This document shows, one piece after another, positions 10,601 to 22,748 of a stretch of DNA of 64,000 nt. Origin of the DNA: Buddleja alternifolia (taxonomy: Eukaryota > Streptophyta > Magnoliopsida > Lamiales > Scrophulariaceae); contig CM033408.1 of assembly GCA_019426215.1 (NCBI GenBank), positions 28,623,953-28,687,952 of the forward strand. Reading direction: 5' to 3'. A program made the position numbers and the translations under genes. A model generated the notes under the pieces. That model had not been told where the DNA came from. It was given only the letters and a program-made list of their open reading frames with translations, and did not search any database. Position 1 is the stretch's first letter; each line of letters begins with the position of its first letter.

Positions 10601-13550
10601 TCATGCGGAGAAGAAAGGAGTCCAAATAGTAAGTATTATTTAAACTCATACTAGTAATATCAGTATTTAGACTCATTAATCATAACATAAGTTATAACAT
10701 TTTTTACCATGTTTTTAGGTGAAGCATATTGAAAAGGGCATTAACCCTTCATCTCTGCATAAAATCCACTTCACTGGCAGCTATGTCGCAACGGGTTTCA
10801 GAATCGGTGCTGTGACCGGATTGATTGGGCTTACGGTAATAATTAAAAAACAAGCGTAAAAAAATCCCGACTCGAATATCTCATAATAATAGTATTAGAA
10901 TTTATGTTGCTTATAAATGAGTTAATTTATCACAGGAAGCTGTAGCAATTGGTAGAACTTTTGCAGCAATGAAGGACTATCACTTGGATGGCAACAAAGA
11001 AATGGTGGCATTAGGCACTATGAATGTCATTGGCTCAATGACATCTTGTTTTGTTACCACAGGTTTGTCAAAATATATTAAAGACGGAGGGACGGGGCGT
11101 TGGACCTCGAAAACCCCCTGCCCCCGGTACCCATAGTTTCAAATTTTAAGTGCAGATTATACGGAACTCGAAATTCCACCACTCCTTTTATACCAAAATT
11201 TTATAGTTTCAAAGAAGTGTTGAATTTGGGAAAAAGTTGTAAATGTGCCAAAAAGTTAAAGTTGCGGTTTGTTTGCAAAATCTACTAAAAAGTAGAAGAA
11301 ATGGAAAAGGTTGGTAGAAGTACATTTAAGAATGCTTCTAATTTAAGCTTCTAGAATTCCTTCTCCGCTCCGGGACGGGAACGAGTAATCCTTCATTCCA
11401 CATTCTGATAAAATGCACTTTGACAGGTGGTTTCGCACGCACTGCTGTGAACTGCATGGCAGGATGCAACACGGCCGTGTCTAACATCGTCATGTCTTGC
11501 GTCGTTATCCTAACTTTGGAAGTAATCACCCCTTTGTTTAAGTACACCCCAAATGCCATATTGTCTTCCATCATCATATCAGCTGTCGTGGGATTATTCG
11601 ACTACGAAGCAATGATTCTCATATTTAAGATCGATAAATTCGACTTCGTTGCGTGCATAGGAGCCTTCTTTGGAGTGGTTTTCGTCTCCGTTGAGATAGG
11701 CCTCCTAATTGCGGTTAGAAATACATGACAAACCATATCCAATTTTCCTAATATATGCAAAAAAAACTTGAACTTATGAATAATTCTTGATATGACAGGT
11801 TGCTCTATCTATTGCCAAGATTCTTCTACAAGTGACAAGGCCTCCAACCGCAGTCCTCGGTAAAATCCCGAGGACTACGGTTTATAGGAGCATTCAGCAA
11901 TATCCCGAAGCAACTAAGGTTCCTGGTGTTCTGATTGTGCGAGTTGATTCCGCTATCTATTTTTCCAACTCCAATTACATCAAAGAGAGGTATCTGAGAC
12001 TTTTCCTTTCGGTCAATCAGTTACATATATCAATCACCATTTAACATTAAGAATCACTAACAATTTTTGATCGACTAATAACTGCTAAGAAATAGAGAAA
12101 GATCCACACACTTTGGTTGGAGTAAAATTCAACATCGAATATATTGAAACCTCAACTTTGCCAATAGAGTTAGGTCTCGTTACAAGAGTATCTAAGACTT
12201 GGCAGAGCACCAATTCTTAGGACATAAGATTTTATGAGTACTAATGAAGATACATTTGTTTTTCCAGGGTGCTAAGGTTGTTGGATGATGAAGAGGAAGG
12301 GCTTAAAGAGAATAATCAACCAAGAATCCAGTATTTGATAGTCGAAATGTCGGGTAAGCAAGTTATAGCTTTGTTGTACTCGATCTTTTTATGTGTGTTT
12401 TGGACAGGTGCAACACTCCCGACAAAAAATAAACCCGAAATTGTTGGATTCGTTCTGCTGTAGAATAACCCTAATTTTAAGACTAAAACCTTTGTTGTTG
12501 TTTTTTTCCTTTCAGCTGTAACAGATATAGATACTAGTGGAATTCATGCATTAGAAGATCTCTACAAGAGTTTACGGAAGAGAGATGTACAGGTAACTTA
12601 TATTATACCTATGGTTGCACCTCAATTATTATTTAGGGGAAAATCCTAGTACGAACCGGTTCAAATATTAACCGAGTTGAGTTAATCATAGTATAAGTGG
12701 ATTTATACTTGGATTCGACTGAACATATTTGAACCATGGTTTTCTTATTTTAGATAAACATTAACGTAGTTATGCCACATAGCATATCATGCACGTCACA
12801 CGCGTAACGTAAAATATGCACGCTTACACGACGCGGTTTTAAAATGCTCAGTGTCAAATGTGCTATTGACCTAGAAATGAATAGAGGTGTCAGAATTTCT
12901 CATCCTTAGGGTTATCTCTCCTTTACTTAGCGTTTTGCTTCTTACCATCCCCTGCATATCATTGCGAAGGTGAACACCACACCCAATGTCAAATATCCAA
13001 GAAGCATTGTTACTAATGTTAACTTCAATAGAGAACATACCTTGAGCCTTTGGTGACTCCTTGCAGTCCTTCTTCCAATACCCAGGATTCCCACAATTGA
13101 AGCAATCATCTGACTTGGCTTTCTTATAAATGAATTAAGAACATAAATCATAAATCAGAGGAATACACATATTTATGTATTACCTGAAAAGGGCTAGTGA
13201 GGGTCAAAAATTTGATATACCAAAAACAAAGTACAAAATACAGATAGTCGTCACGGAAATAAGTTTTGGCTCGGGAAAAATGCCCTTCGAGGAAACTCTA
13301 GCCCTTTTCACTCGACAAAGCTAGGACTTATGAAGTACAACGTGCATTATAGCTTCCAATGTAACATACAACAAACAGCTAAACCATATTCCTTGTCCTT
13401 GTTCACTCACAGCTTGTTCTAGCAAACCCTGGCCAAAAGGTCCTCGACAAGCTTCACACATCCGACTTTGCCAACACGATCGGAGACGACAAGATCTTCC
13501 TCAGCGTAGGAGATGCTGTCAAGACTTTGGCTCCAAACATGGAGCCCTGA
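7668..13550 (+). CDS. SULTR1: High-affinity sulfate transporter, SULTR group 1, 13 exons
   Basis: Proton-coupled sulfate uptake carrier of the plasma membrane (SLC26/SulP family). Exons: 7668-7988, 8426-8474, 8557-8761, 9716-9890, 10286-10351, 10515-10628, 10719-10835, 10936-11062, 11427-11713, 11799-11989, 12268-12353, 12516-12592, 13413-13550. They join in frame to 650 residues, close to the ~650 of Arabidopsis SULTR1;1/1;2. The start is supported by the family-like N-terminus ([14 protein letters not shown]). The membrane domain carries [18 protein letters not shown] and [20 protein letters not shown]. The C-terminal STAS domain (about 510-640) includes [20 protein letters not shown] and [16 protein letters not shown]586 corresponds to the conserved STAS threonine. 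The STAS sequence matches group 1 better than the group 3 transporters. The introns are full of repeats: intron 3 holds a copy of the gene's own leader and intron 12 a copia relic. Which group 1 paralogue it is cannot be decided here. Confidence 0.95.
8326..8332 (+). promoter_or_regulatory. GGAGACA motif in intron 1, like the sulfur-responsive core
   Basis: GGAGACA is the core described for the sulfur-responsive element (SURE) of Arabidopsis SULTR1;1. Here it lies in intron 1 and not upstream. The surrounding sequence is repeated 60 bp later with GGAGATA, so it may be a chance product of intron repeats. Confidence 0.2.
9078..9266. repeat. Rearranged patch in intron 3 carrying a copy of the gene's own 5' leader and ATG
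   Basis: Positions 9143-9234 repeat 7600-7691 (the end of the 5' leader, the ATG and the first eight codons) with only two substitutions over 92 bp. The copied ATG is at 9211-9213. The copy sits between inverted copies of a short local sequence (AAATTGAAGTACTATAATTG at 9078-9097; its complement at about 9241-9266). A further direct copy of that short sequence abuts the left junction (about 9129-9148). The left junction shares ACTATA with the source. This looks like a templated insertion by template switching rather than a transposon. Confidence 0.85.
12949..13122 (-). pseudogene. Ty1/copia gag-protease relic in sulfate transporter intron 12
   Basis: The reverse strand has an uninterrupted frame of about 55 residues. 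It contains a degenerate CCHC zinc knuckle ([14 protein letters not shown], with Tyr where His is expected). A copia protease-like motif follows ([17 protein letters not shown], comparable to the family pattern W-x-x-D-T/S-G-C-G-x-H-x-x-N-D-x-Q-G). The catalytic D-T/S-G reads D-I-G here, so the protease would be inactive. No LTR, integrase or reverse transcriptase is visible nearby. This is an old fragment antisense to the host gene. Confidence 0.75.
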
Positions 13551-14117
13551 CATTGTTTCTCTGATCAGAGTGATTATAGTTTCTCAGATCAAATCAAGTT
13601 TGATCATTGATTGCCCTTATTCTCGGGCTCAAGGAAAGTTGATTGTAAAGTTGTTATTTAGTTCAAAGTAAATGACAGTATGCATTATTCTTCGCGTTCA
13701 CATGTATAGCAGATTACGTCCCTATATCGGGTCGAAGATAAAGGCAGATATGAATAAGTTTTCGAATGTATATGTATATCCGTAAATCGGATTTGGCTGC
13801 TAGGTATGTGATGCTATTTATCAAATATCTGTGATAGTCTACTCACTACTGTAACATCAATTTGTCTTGAAACAGAATTTACATCGAGTAAAAGCAAACA
13901 AGATGAACCAAACATCAATACCATAAAGCCGAAAACACGATTCTCATACAATATAACACAATAAATACTAAAATAGCTCAAATTGGATCCTATGTACCAA
14001 GAGACCTAAATAGTCTTAGTGATATTAAGCAGCTCCCGCCAACTAAATTAACATACATCACAACAATTCAAAAAACCGTGATCTCTAATACGAAAAAAGA
14101 GTTGCCACCTTGTGCTC
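13551..14117. other. Convergent intergenic region between sulfate transporter and LTPG
   Basis: This 567-bp stretch separates two stop codons facing each other and must hold both 3' untranslated regions and polyadenylation signals. No gene or mobile element was recognised. Confidence 0.6.
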
Positions 14118-16071
14118 TCAGAACAAGGTAAAAGATACAGCAGCTACCACTGTAAAAAAGAGCAACTTGATGGAGGCGGTCAGTGCTGAAGAATCAGAGC
14201 TACCCGGAGCCGGGACGGGAGCAACGTCATTGGATCCAACACTAGCAACTGGAGTCCCTGCAACTGTGCTAGTAGGAGCAGGAGATACCGATAATGGAGA
14301 GAGAGCTGTAGAATAACAAATGGTCATGTTAGGAGGAATGTGATGTGTAGAACACCTTCATGGTCAAGAAGATAACTTAGAAAAACAATCTCATATAGTT
14401 AGAAACTATAATTAGGTTCAAAACTAAAGTTTAATATGTATCTTTTATGTGCACGTACTGATAAGTAGGTACTTAAAATATTGGAAAATCAACCAAAATT
14501 GTACAAGCTTTGAAAAAATACTCAGAAACAAAAAATTGCTATATATATTTCGAAGCTGCCATAAATTTTATTGAAAGTTAGTTTCATTTCATTAGTGATA
14601 ATTGTTATTTTACTTATTTATTATAAATTGAATACCTACGTACAATGTACAAATAATATCAAAATAAAAATTGCTTCAGTCATAATTCGACCCCCCTCAA
14701 TTATTCATTCATGTATTTGTCCTTATGTTTTCTAAGCCGCATAGTGTGGGAAAATTCTATGCCTGAGCAACTCCAATGGTCGTAGTATCAATCTTATCTC
14801 TCACACAGTCACAGTAAGATAGTAAGATGTATTGTGTGTAGTATCCACACACGAATGTGTAAAAGAGATAGACTCACATTAAACAAACCATTGAACTTTA
14901 CAACCCAATGAAAAGATTTAAAAGCTGATATCAAGATTGACAGCAATCAGACTACATTTTCTCCAAATCAGGACCAGAAATCGACTCTTAACTATGCCAT
15001 CATCTTCACGAATTCCACTACCTAATAAACATAAATGCAACTAAATTATACGATCTCAGTTTCCTCAAGATCAGAGACGGAGCCAGGAGGCTGGTGGAGG
15101 CACCCGTTCCCCCCTCGACTTTGTGAAAAAAAAAATTACCCCTAATATTTTCTGAAATTTGAAATTTTGTCCCTCACCCCCAAATCTAAAATTTTTAAGT
15201 TTCCCCCTTTTTTTCCCGTACCCAATCCCAAATCTTGGCTCCGTCCCGGCTCAAGATCAACTACTTTTACCCCAGCCTTTCTAATAATAAGCAGGAATAC
15301 AGACACAATTAGGCTACTAAACCATTTCTTAAAAGAACTGCAGTTCTACACATATTCGGTTAAATAAACACATCATAAAAGACAACACAACATGAAAATG
15401 TGAACAAAATTATTCAAAAAAATGATCAGATCTGTACGTACCTGGAGCAGCACCACCGCCACCGCTCACTGTTGGAAACAAACACGAAAAACAAAAACCT
15501 CTCATTATTCTCCACATACAAATAAAAAACTTCAAAATTCAAGAACATAATGCAAAAAACGAAGCAATTACGGAAAAATCTATATTAAACCGAGTCCAAT
15601 GCTCCTAGTATTATGTACGTTTCCCACACATTTCACGCATGTGAAATAGATAGACACAAAATTCACACTCGAACCACCGGTTTCGATCGGGCATAGAATT
15701 ACCCAAGCAATTACAGAGCGCGGGAACTTACAGCCGCAGTTGCTAACGGACGGAGCAGACACGTGGCAGGCGGAGGGCAGTGTCATGGCCTTGGTCACGT
15801 TCAGCGTCACGCCTAACTGCGCGCTGTTCCTGAACGCCTCGCAGAGGCACTCCGCGTCGGATTTAAGCACGGTTTTCAGCCCCGAACAGCACGTTCCTTC
15901 CGGCTTCTTCGTCGTGCTTCCGGCCATCACGAACGACAAGCAGTCCGCCATGTTTAGGACTAAGCTCGAGCAGTCGACCGCCGGCGCCGGCGCCGATTGC
16001 GCGGCGGAGGTCACGGCGAGGAGGAGTGAGAAGAGTGTGCAGAGGAGGGGGAGTGTGAAGGACACTGCCAT
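14118..16071 (-). CDS. GPI-anchored non-specific lipid-transfer protein (LTPG type), 3 exons
   Basis: Extracellular lipid-binding protein tethered to the plasma membrane; the family is linked to cuticular lipid export. Exons on the reverse strand: 16071-15732, 15468-15442 and 14305-14118, joining in frame to 184 residues. Residues 1-24 form a signal peptide. The eight-cysteine scaffold is complete (C34, C44, C61-C62, C75, C77, C102, C112; spacing C-X9-C-X16-CC-X12-CXC-X24-C-X9-C). A Gly/Ala/Pro/Ser-rich linker follows, and the C-terminus ends in a hydrophobic tail ([15 protein letters not shown]) after a small-residue stretch, as expected for GPI attachment. The middle exon is only 27 nt and encodes a Gly-rich stretch (SGGGGAAP). 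Intron 2 (14306-15441) contains two MITEs. The 5' leader is a CT repeat on the coding strand. The exact LTPG paralogue is not determined. Confidence 0.92.
14766..14902. mobile_element. MITE in LTPG intron 2, family shared with FabZ intron 1
   Basis: Ends carry CAACTCCAATGGT (left) and the complement of GTAAAGTTCAATGGTT (right), with internal TCTCTCACACA-type tracts. A clear relative lies at 35550-35675. Target duplications were not resolved. Confidence 0.5.
15072..15248. mobile_element. MITE with CAGAGACGGAGCCAGG ends in LTPG intron 2
   Basis: The left end CAGAGACGGAGCCAGGAGG is mirrored by CTTGGCTCCGTCCC at the right end. The interior contains the CCCCCT/CACCCCC tracts typical of this common plant MITE type. 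A second copy lies at 22582-22748. Confidence 0.6.
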
Positions 16072-16153
16072 TTTTTAGAGAGAGAGAGATGAGAGAGAGA
16101 GAGGGAGTTAAAATGAGAGTTTGAAGTGGTTGTAAGTATATATTGCAACGGTT

Positions 16154-16164
16154 GTATATATAAT
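16154..16164 (-). promoter_or_regulatory. Probable TATA box of the LTPG gene
   Basis: On the reverse strand the sequence reads TATTATATATAC about 85 bp upstream of the ATG at 16071. A second candidate (ATATATAC) lies about 20 bp closer. Between TATA and ATG is a CT-repeat leader. Confidence 0.5.
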
Positions 16165-17604
16165 AGGGAGTGGCAGCAGTGGGAATTTGAGGAGTTTTGA
16201 GGGGTATAATGGGAAAGTGTGGGGGGACAGGTGGAGGGAAAGTCGGTGGTGAGGTGTCACACTGTTGTTAGAGATGGTGCTAGGGTTTTTTAAAGTAGTG
16301 CTTTGAAATTTGTGATTTTTGGAAATTCGAAATATTGAAAATACATATATTTTTTTATTTTTTTGGTATATATGAAAATACATATATATATATATATATA
16401 TATGTATAGTCCTGCTCCTATTACAGCGGTTTTTAAGCTTAAACCCTATTATAGCGGCATCTATTACTTATATTACCAGCTTTTCGTATTTTATTAGTGA
16501 ATCAGTTACATGTATAAATTATGTATATTAATTATTATTTGATGTATAATTATTAGTTATAGTAATAAAGTTGAAAAAAAGTTACATATTGATGGAAGCA
16601 GAGGTTAAGACCTCTACAATACAATTATATTGTTAGTTTGGATATAATAAACCATCGACATATAACAGTAAATTATATAAGTTCACTCAATTAAGTATTA
16701 TATATATTGTACTTATTTCTTGCCAATATTTCAAAAATAACAAATATGTGATGAGTTAAGAAATAAAATATAGACTATATATAAGGGTAATAAATTGTGG
16801 GGTTTAGTGCTTGTAATGATTTTGGAATTCTTTTTATCGCATGTTGGATGGTATAGTGCAAAATGGCAAGACATCATCGTGGTAAAGGCTTTTCTTTGCG
16901 CGACTCGGTATGAGGAATTAAACTTTTTTGTCTAACCTTTTTGAGACCAAAAAGAATATTTAAAGAATGTTTTGTTGCCAGACACTTGTTATCAGTATAA
17001 TTAAAATTACTCATCAACAATAAATTTCCTATGAATTTCATGGGCGGGTATAATTGTCCAGTTTCAAAATAAGTACGGATCTGAGTATGATTTTCCTACT
17101 CTATTTTAACCTAATTAGGTTATTTTGATTTATGTTTGAGTATTGTTGATGGTTGCCATAAAGTTATCCTAAAATTCAGGCATGCAATTCAAAATTTTGA
17201 TTATAGAGATTAATACAATATCTAAATTAAGTGCTTTAGGACAAAAGCACTTTCTCCCCAAATTAACGTTCCCATTAAGCACTTTTGAATTGTGTATGTG
17301 AAAAAGGCTAATTTGTAGGGTGACAAATGATTGGTTGGCCTCAATCCTCTCCCACGCCACCATCTCTCTCTCGAATTTCGCTTTTCTGTCCGTTAGTCTA
17401 TTCGGCGCAAGTTTTTTTCTTTTTCAACTTTTTTAGCTTTCAAATTGGTCAATTTAAAGTAGGGAATCGGGATTAAAAGGTTGTGTCATGTTTGGTAAGC
17501 TTACTTAAAATATTTTATAAATTATTTTCGAAGTTCATAAAATATTGGATCTCTTTTCAGAAATAAGTTTTTTAAGCATTTAGGATAAAATGAGCACGTA
17601 GAAA
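16165..17604. other. AT-rich intergenic DNA upstream of LTPG
   Basis: Contains a short (AT)n tract at 16383-16402 and otherwise nothing recognisable. No gene or intact mobile element is supported. Confidence 0.5.
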
Positions 17605-18246
17605 TAGGGATGACAATGGGTCAAGTACGAAACTGGTTTGACAAAACCCACCACCCGGCCATTAAACTTTATTGAAATGAAACCCAACCGCTCCACCCCA
17701 CTTTCCAACTCGCCCTGCCCCACCCAGCCAAATACCCGGCGGGGTTCCAATTTTACCCGTTAAACCCAAATAAGTGATAAAACTTCATTAATCCATCCAA
17801 CCTGCAATGACCCGACTCAAGTCCAAATAATCCAACAACTAATAAACTTACAGCATAGACAAACGTCTTGAAAAGCAATACAAATAATAATCAAATCACA
17901 TTCATAAGTCCAACTTTAAAACTCATGTTAATACAATACTACACCAAATAGCATCCATGACCATGTACTTCAGTTCTGCTACATCAAATTAAAAATAAGT
18001 CATACAAACTTAAGCAACTTACTTATGCTGAAGATATTAAATAAGAATCTATTTACTAGAATAACATTAGCGGGGGCGGGTTATGAGGAGGGTTGCACCA
18101 AAGCCACTACCCGCTTCATATTTGGGCAGGTCATAAATTTAATATCCTTAACCCGCCCCGTAACCCATTTGGTGAACCCAAACCTGCCCCAATCAAGGCC
18201 GGTTCGGGGCTAATACACATCTAACCCTGCCCCATTGACATCCCTA
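17605..18246. mobile_element. Non-autonomous hAT-type element, 642 bp
   Basis: Ends are TAGGGATGACAATGGG (left) and, read inward from the right, TAGGGATGTCAATGGGG. This TIR type is widespread in plant hAT MITEs. Flanks CGTAGAAA (17597-17604) and CATAGAAA (18247-18254) are an 8-bp target duplication with one change. Internal tracts of CCCGCC/GGGCGGG style are usual in this family. No transposase frame. Confidence 0.85.
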
Positions 18247-18254
18247 CATAGAAA

Positions 18255-20887
18255 CTTATAAAGTGCAAGCAACGACAATTATGTAATTACGAGGATCAAA
18301 TTAAAGAGGTTTGTTGAACTCTTAAAAAATAAGTTAGGATTTCTAATTATTTTTAAGGAGCTTATAAGCTCTTTAATATTTTATTTTGGTAGTTTATAAA
18401 CTCTTTCCAAATTTATCCAAAACACTATTCAGGAACTTATAAGATTTTAAATACTCTATCTTATAAGATGTTTTGAAGTGCTTATAAGCTCATTCAAACA
18501 CCTTCTCAGTCCAAAGTCTACCAACAACCGTACTTAAAGAGGACTCAAGGATTTGAATGGAGAAGTTATCATAATTGTTTTTGTAGTTGGAACACTACGA
18601 AGTTTACTGCACAACTTGTTGAGGTTATATGGCTAGTTTGGATCTCAAGGTCTTAAATTCAAGAGCATTTATAGGAACTTCTAGAATTTTGTATTTTAAT
18701 TAGCATAATCGCAATTATTAATGTGAAATATATTCGTGGAATCCAATTGGAGATGAGTGGAATCCAATTGGAGATTACAACTACTGAAATCCCATTTTCT
18801 AAAGCAAACTCATTTATAGTATGATTATGAAATTAAACCCATTAACAATAAATACAAGCACCAACTCATTGATGTTGCATCAACTTTGCCGCACTTAACC
18901 AAAAAATCAAATTTCAATTGCCAAATGTTCGTTGGAGCAAATGAAATTTTGCCCAAATGATATAAGTCATATAGTTGATGTTCGAGACTCTACTCTAAGT
19001 GTAAACTAAATGTATATATTGGACCGAATCACATTAAAGATCTGAGTATCATCGTTGATAGAGGTTTCTTTACCTAATGATGTTAAATACGTAGGTTCTT
19101 TCAGGATCAATGACAAAACGGTGAAGTATTAACGCTTGTATATATAGCTGATTTAAGTCGATTGTAGGGATCTAACTATCTCAGTCAAGGTGACCTTGTA
19201 TTCGAACCAACTGTAACTCAATTGTGAATAAAGATTGTACTTGGGCTAACCAAGCTGCCCACGTACCTATAAAGGGATCAAGTTTAAACGTAATTCCTGT
19301 TTAATATATCCTTCCATTATTAAAGTTAAGGCACGTACATGAGATATACCCAAATGTGTAATATGGATTGTACTTTCGAGTCTGTAAACTTAGTAACGTC
19401 GATACGATGCAAGCTACGAGGATTAGTTATCCAAATTCCAACCCTCGATTCTCCAGCAATGATTGTATTTATAGACTTTTCACGTTGTACGGATGGAAGA
19501 CTGACATATGGGACGTCATTATCAGATGAGCAACACGGGTAGCTGATGGACGGTCCGGATGACACCTCGATGGGTCGGGTTATGGATCGACCCGACCCGA
19601 GTTAACAAAAACACGCGGATCTTGTAGTGTTTTGCAAATACTCATGCTCCTAGGGTCTTCCTGCAATTATCCGGCCTCGTATAGTGAGTGTATACGAAGC
19701 AACAAAACTATTTAGTAAAAGATGTATATTTTGTTATATCAATAGTTTTTTTCTTATTTATATTTTTTTGGAGGAAGTTCTTATTTTTGTTAAATATATA
19801 CGAATATATCCGTTATAAAATTAATCATTGTAATTTAATTTTTAGCATCTCATTGTAGTGAATAATCTAATAAATGGCTTTCCTAAAAGAATATATCAAG
19901 TGTTCTATGGGTAACAGATGGACTTCTAATGATCTTTGAGGTTCTCAATGGCCACTTTGGGTTGTCCACTTTAATCTTCAACATGCATGTGTACCTGCAA
20001 TGTGATGCGTAAAATCATGGGGTGGAAATAAGTTTGATCGTAATACTTTTTGACTTGACACTTCAAATTCTCATCATTACGCTATGGTTATTCTAAGTTC
20101 TTTTACTGTGTTTATGGATGGAGAGATTTGGATTTGGGAGTGGATTTGTGTTTATGGATGGAGAGATTTGGATTTGGGAGTGGATTTATAGGAAGGATTT
20201 CAAATGACTCTAAATTAATGTCATTTGAAATACATTATAGTGATTAAAAAAATAACTCAAAATGAGCAATAAGGGATTTGAAATCCAATACAATTTGAAA
20301 TCATCCAAACAAACTCAATGGATTTGTTGATAGATTTGAAATCCATAGCTTTCAAATCTATCAATTCAAACACAACCTTAGTGTCGTACTCGGCTCAAAG
20401 GTAATTTTATGGTAGATCGAAAGTGTTGCTCCCAATCTATTTTTCACCACATAAATACTTGGGGTGCGGTGGGTGGTTTACACAGGGTAGGTGGCGTAAA
20501 ATGGATCGAGAGCAATACTCCTGATCCACCTTAAAATTTTCTCTCGGCTCAATATAGAATAATTCTATATTGCATCTATTTCTTCGGGAGTATTATAAAT
20601 ACAACTGAAATTAGGTAAACATATAACTTTAAGATGTATTTCCTATTTTCCTTTGCAAAGACCATCTATTGACTAAGACTACGCACCACCAAAACAAAAA
20701 AGTGCGTCATTAAATAGAAATTGGTTATTCTGTATTGGTTTTGAAATTGGTCATTTCCAAAACATAATAATCGATTCATTAATAATATAGGATCCATATA
20801 CCAGAAAATAAGATATTTTAAAGTTGACTCGTTTTACCAGTGAACTAATATATGAGAACGTGAATAGATACATAAATAAGGATAATT
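18255..20887. other. Intergenic DNA without a supported gene; contains a 40-bp tandem repeat
   Basis: At 20109-20188 a 40-bp unit containing TTTATGGATGGAGAGATTTG is present twice in tandem. An imperfect foldback covers about 20400-20530 (GTTGCTCCCAATC against GATCGAGAGCAAT). The rest shows short open frames only, none with a recognisable domain. Confidence 0.5.
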
Positions 20888-20897
20888 CTATAATGAA

Positions 20898-21034
20898 TTG
20901 AGAGTATTACTTTTCATCTACTATCTACCACATATTCACAAGTGTTGGGGTGATTTTCAGAGGATGGGTGGTGATGAAAACCACCACACCAATTGTGAAT
21001 ATGTGGTGGATAGTAAATCGGGAGTATTACTCTT
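20898..21034. repeat. Foldback MITE
   Basis: Left arm ACTATCTACCACATATTCAC and the complement of the right arm (ACTATCCACCACATATTCAC) match almost perfectly, with outer GAGTATTAC motifs at both ends. The hAT element at 21038 begins immediately at its right edge, so the two may be nested. Confidence 0.6.
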
Positions 21035-21037
21035 AGT

Positions 21038-22074
21038 TAGGGATGTTCATAGCTTTCTGAAACCGCATCGTACTGTACCGAAATAATAATTTTTTACTAA
21101 AAATTATCAGTTTTGGTACGAGTCGTTACCGTACCGAATATTTGGGTAAGGTTTAGGTTTTAGAAGTTCAATGCCGGTAAAAAACCGTACCGGACTGTAT
21201 GTATATATATATATAACTATTCATTATATATCATTTGTAATGTTTTAGGATTTATAGATACAAGTATATACGAAACTGACTTCTTACCAAAACTTGTGGG
21301 AATGTGTGATGTTTTAGAAATATGAAAAATTAAGTAAATTTTATTAAAGTTGACAAGTAGTTAAAAGATAGATTAAAATCATTTTATAGAATTATTTCAA
21401 ACCTAGACTCCAAATCATAATACTAATATAAAAATGTGAATTAGACTATAACCGTTACTTGAGGAAACAGACGAGGCTGAGGTACAAAACACAAGAATTT
21501 GAATCTCCATGATTTTTATGGTAGTTGGGTTCAATAGTCGTTCAATTATAATAATTCCAACTATCATTATAATAGCTTACATTCTTATCATTTTAATCAT
21601 TATTTAGTTTGACAATTATTTTTAATTTTATTACCGAGTAATTATAGTTAACAACCAACTTACAACCACATTTTTGAAGGAAAGAGAACATATTAATTCT
21701 AAACATAAGTTTATTGGTTCTCATTAAAAAAAATTATTCTATTGTAAAGTCTAGTTTTTTTTCCTTTTTTTTCTACGAACAAAAGTGCAAAAGAAACATG
21801 CATTGATATGAGAGATGAAATTTGCTCTCCTTTAGTGTATTGTATAGAAAATTTTTCTTGAGTTTTTTTGCATAAAAAGTGGAAATGATAATATATAGAT
21901 AAATCATGTGATCTATATAGTAAAAATGCCGCAAAATCGTACCGTACCGTACCGAATACGATGGTGTAAGTTTGGAAAAGTCCAATTTTGGTATTAGTTG
22001 TCCTAAAATCGCAATTATTGGTACGGTATAAATTTTATAAAAATATTTCAAAAATCGAACCGTGTTCACCCCTA
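21038..22074. mobile_element. Non-autonomous hAT-type element, 1,037 bp
   Basis: Ends are TAGGGATGTTCA (left) and TAGGGGTGAACACGG (right, read inward). Flanks CTCTTAGT (21030-21037) and CTCTCAGT (22075-22082) form an 8-bp target duplication with one mismatch. Subterminal GTACCG/CGGTAC motifs are repeated near both ends (about 21090-21200 and 21930-22030), as in hAT transposase-binding regions. No transposase frame. Confidence 0.8.
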
Positions 22075-22581
22075 CTCTCAGTTCACCATAAATTTTTCCC
22101 ATAAATAATATAAAAATATTACGGAATCAACCTCGATGAACGTAAACGAATAAAAATCTCCAAATTTCAACAAAAAGTCCTCCATCCAACATGTGGTTTA
22201 TAGTGTGAAAGATATCATCATATCATGTGCCAAATTCCCTCCCTTTTGTGCATGGAGTCATTACATCAACTAGAAAGATGGAATTTGAAAACACCAAGGT
22301 TGGAATGAGATCCAATTCCTTTTTATCATATGAGAAGAGTTGCTATGATTTGGGAAGGTGGGGCTTTCATGTGCATATAAATAGAAGAAATGAAATGAGG
22401 TAAAAGCGTGGTTGGTGAAGGGCCCTCAAACCACGCCTTGCCCATCAACTTTCGGTGGCTATAGCCCACAATTATGAGTAATAGTTTTGTGTTCTAACCT
22501 CGAATTTCTCTTCATTTTTAAACCTTTTATGTAAGCATTGTTTATTGGAATCTTTTTGTTCAATATTTCTTGTATTGTATT

Positions 22582-22748
22582 CGGCGATGGAGCCAGAATT
22601 TCAAGTTCGGGGAGTGAATATAAAAAAGAGGCGGAAAACTTGATATTTATAAATTTTAAGAGGCTAAAGTTTAAATATTAAAAGTTTTTAGGAACAAAAA
22701 AAATCTCAAAGTTGAGGGCAGTGGGTGCCCCCACCAGCTTCGTCTCTG
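22582..22748. mobile_element. Second copy of the CAGAGACGGAGCCAG-type MITE
   Basis: Left end GGCGATGGAGCCAGAATTTC; the right end read inward is CAGAGACGAAGCTGGTGGGG. It is the same family as 15072-15248, in similar length and layout. Confidence 0.6.

Noticed and set aside
15740..16078. Frame antisense to LTPG exon 1
   Set aside because: Shadow of a conserved exon; no domain and no start context.
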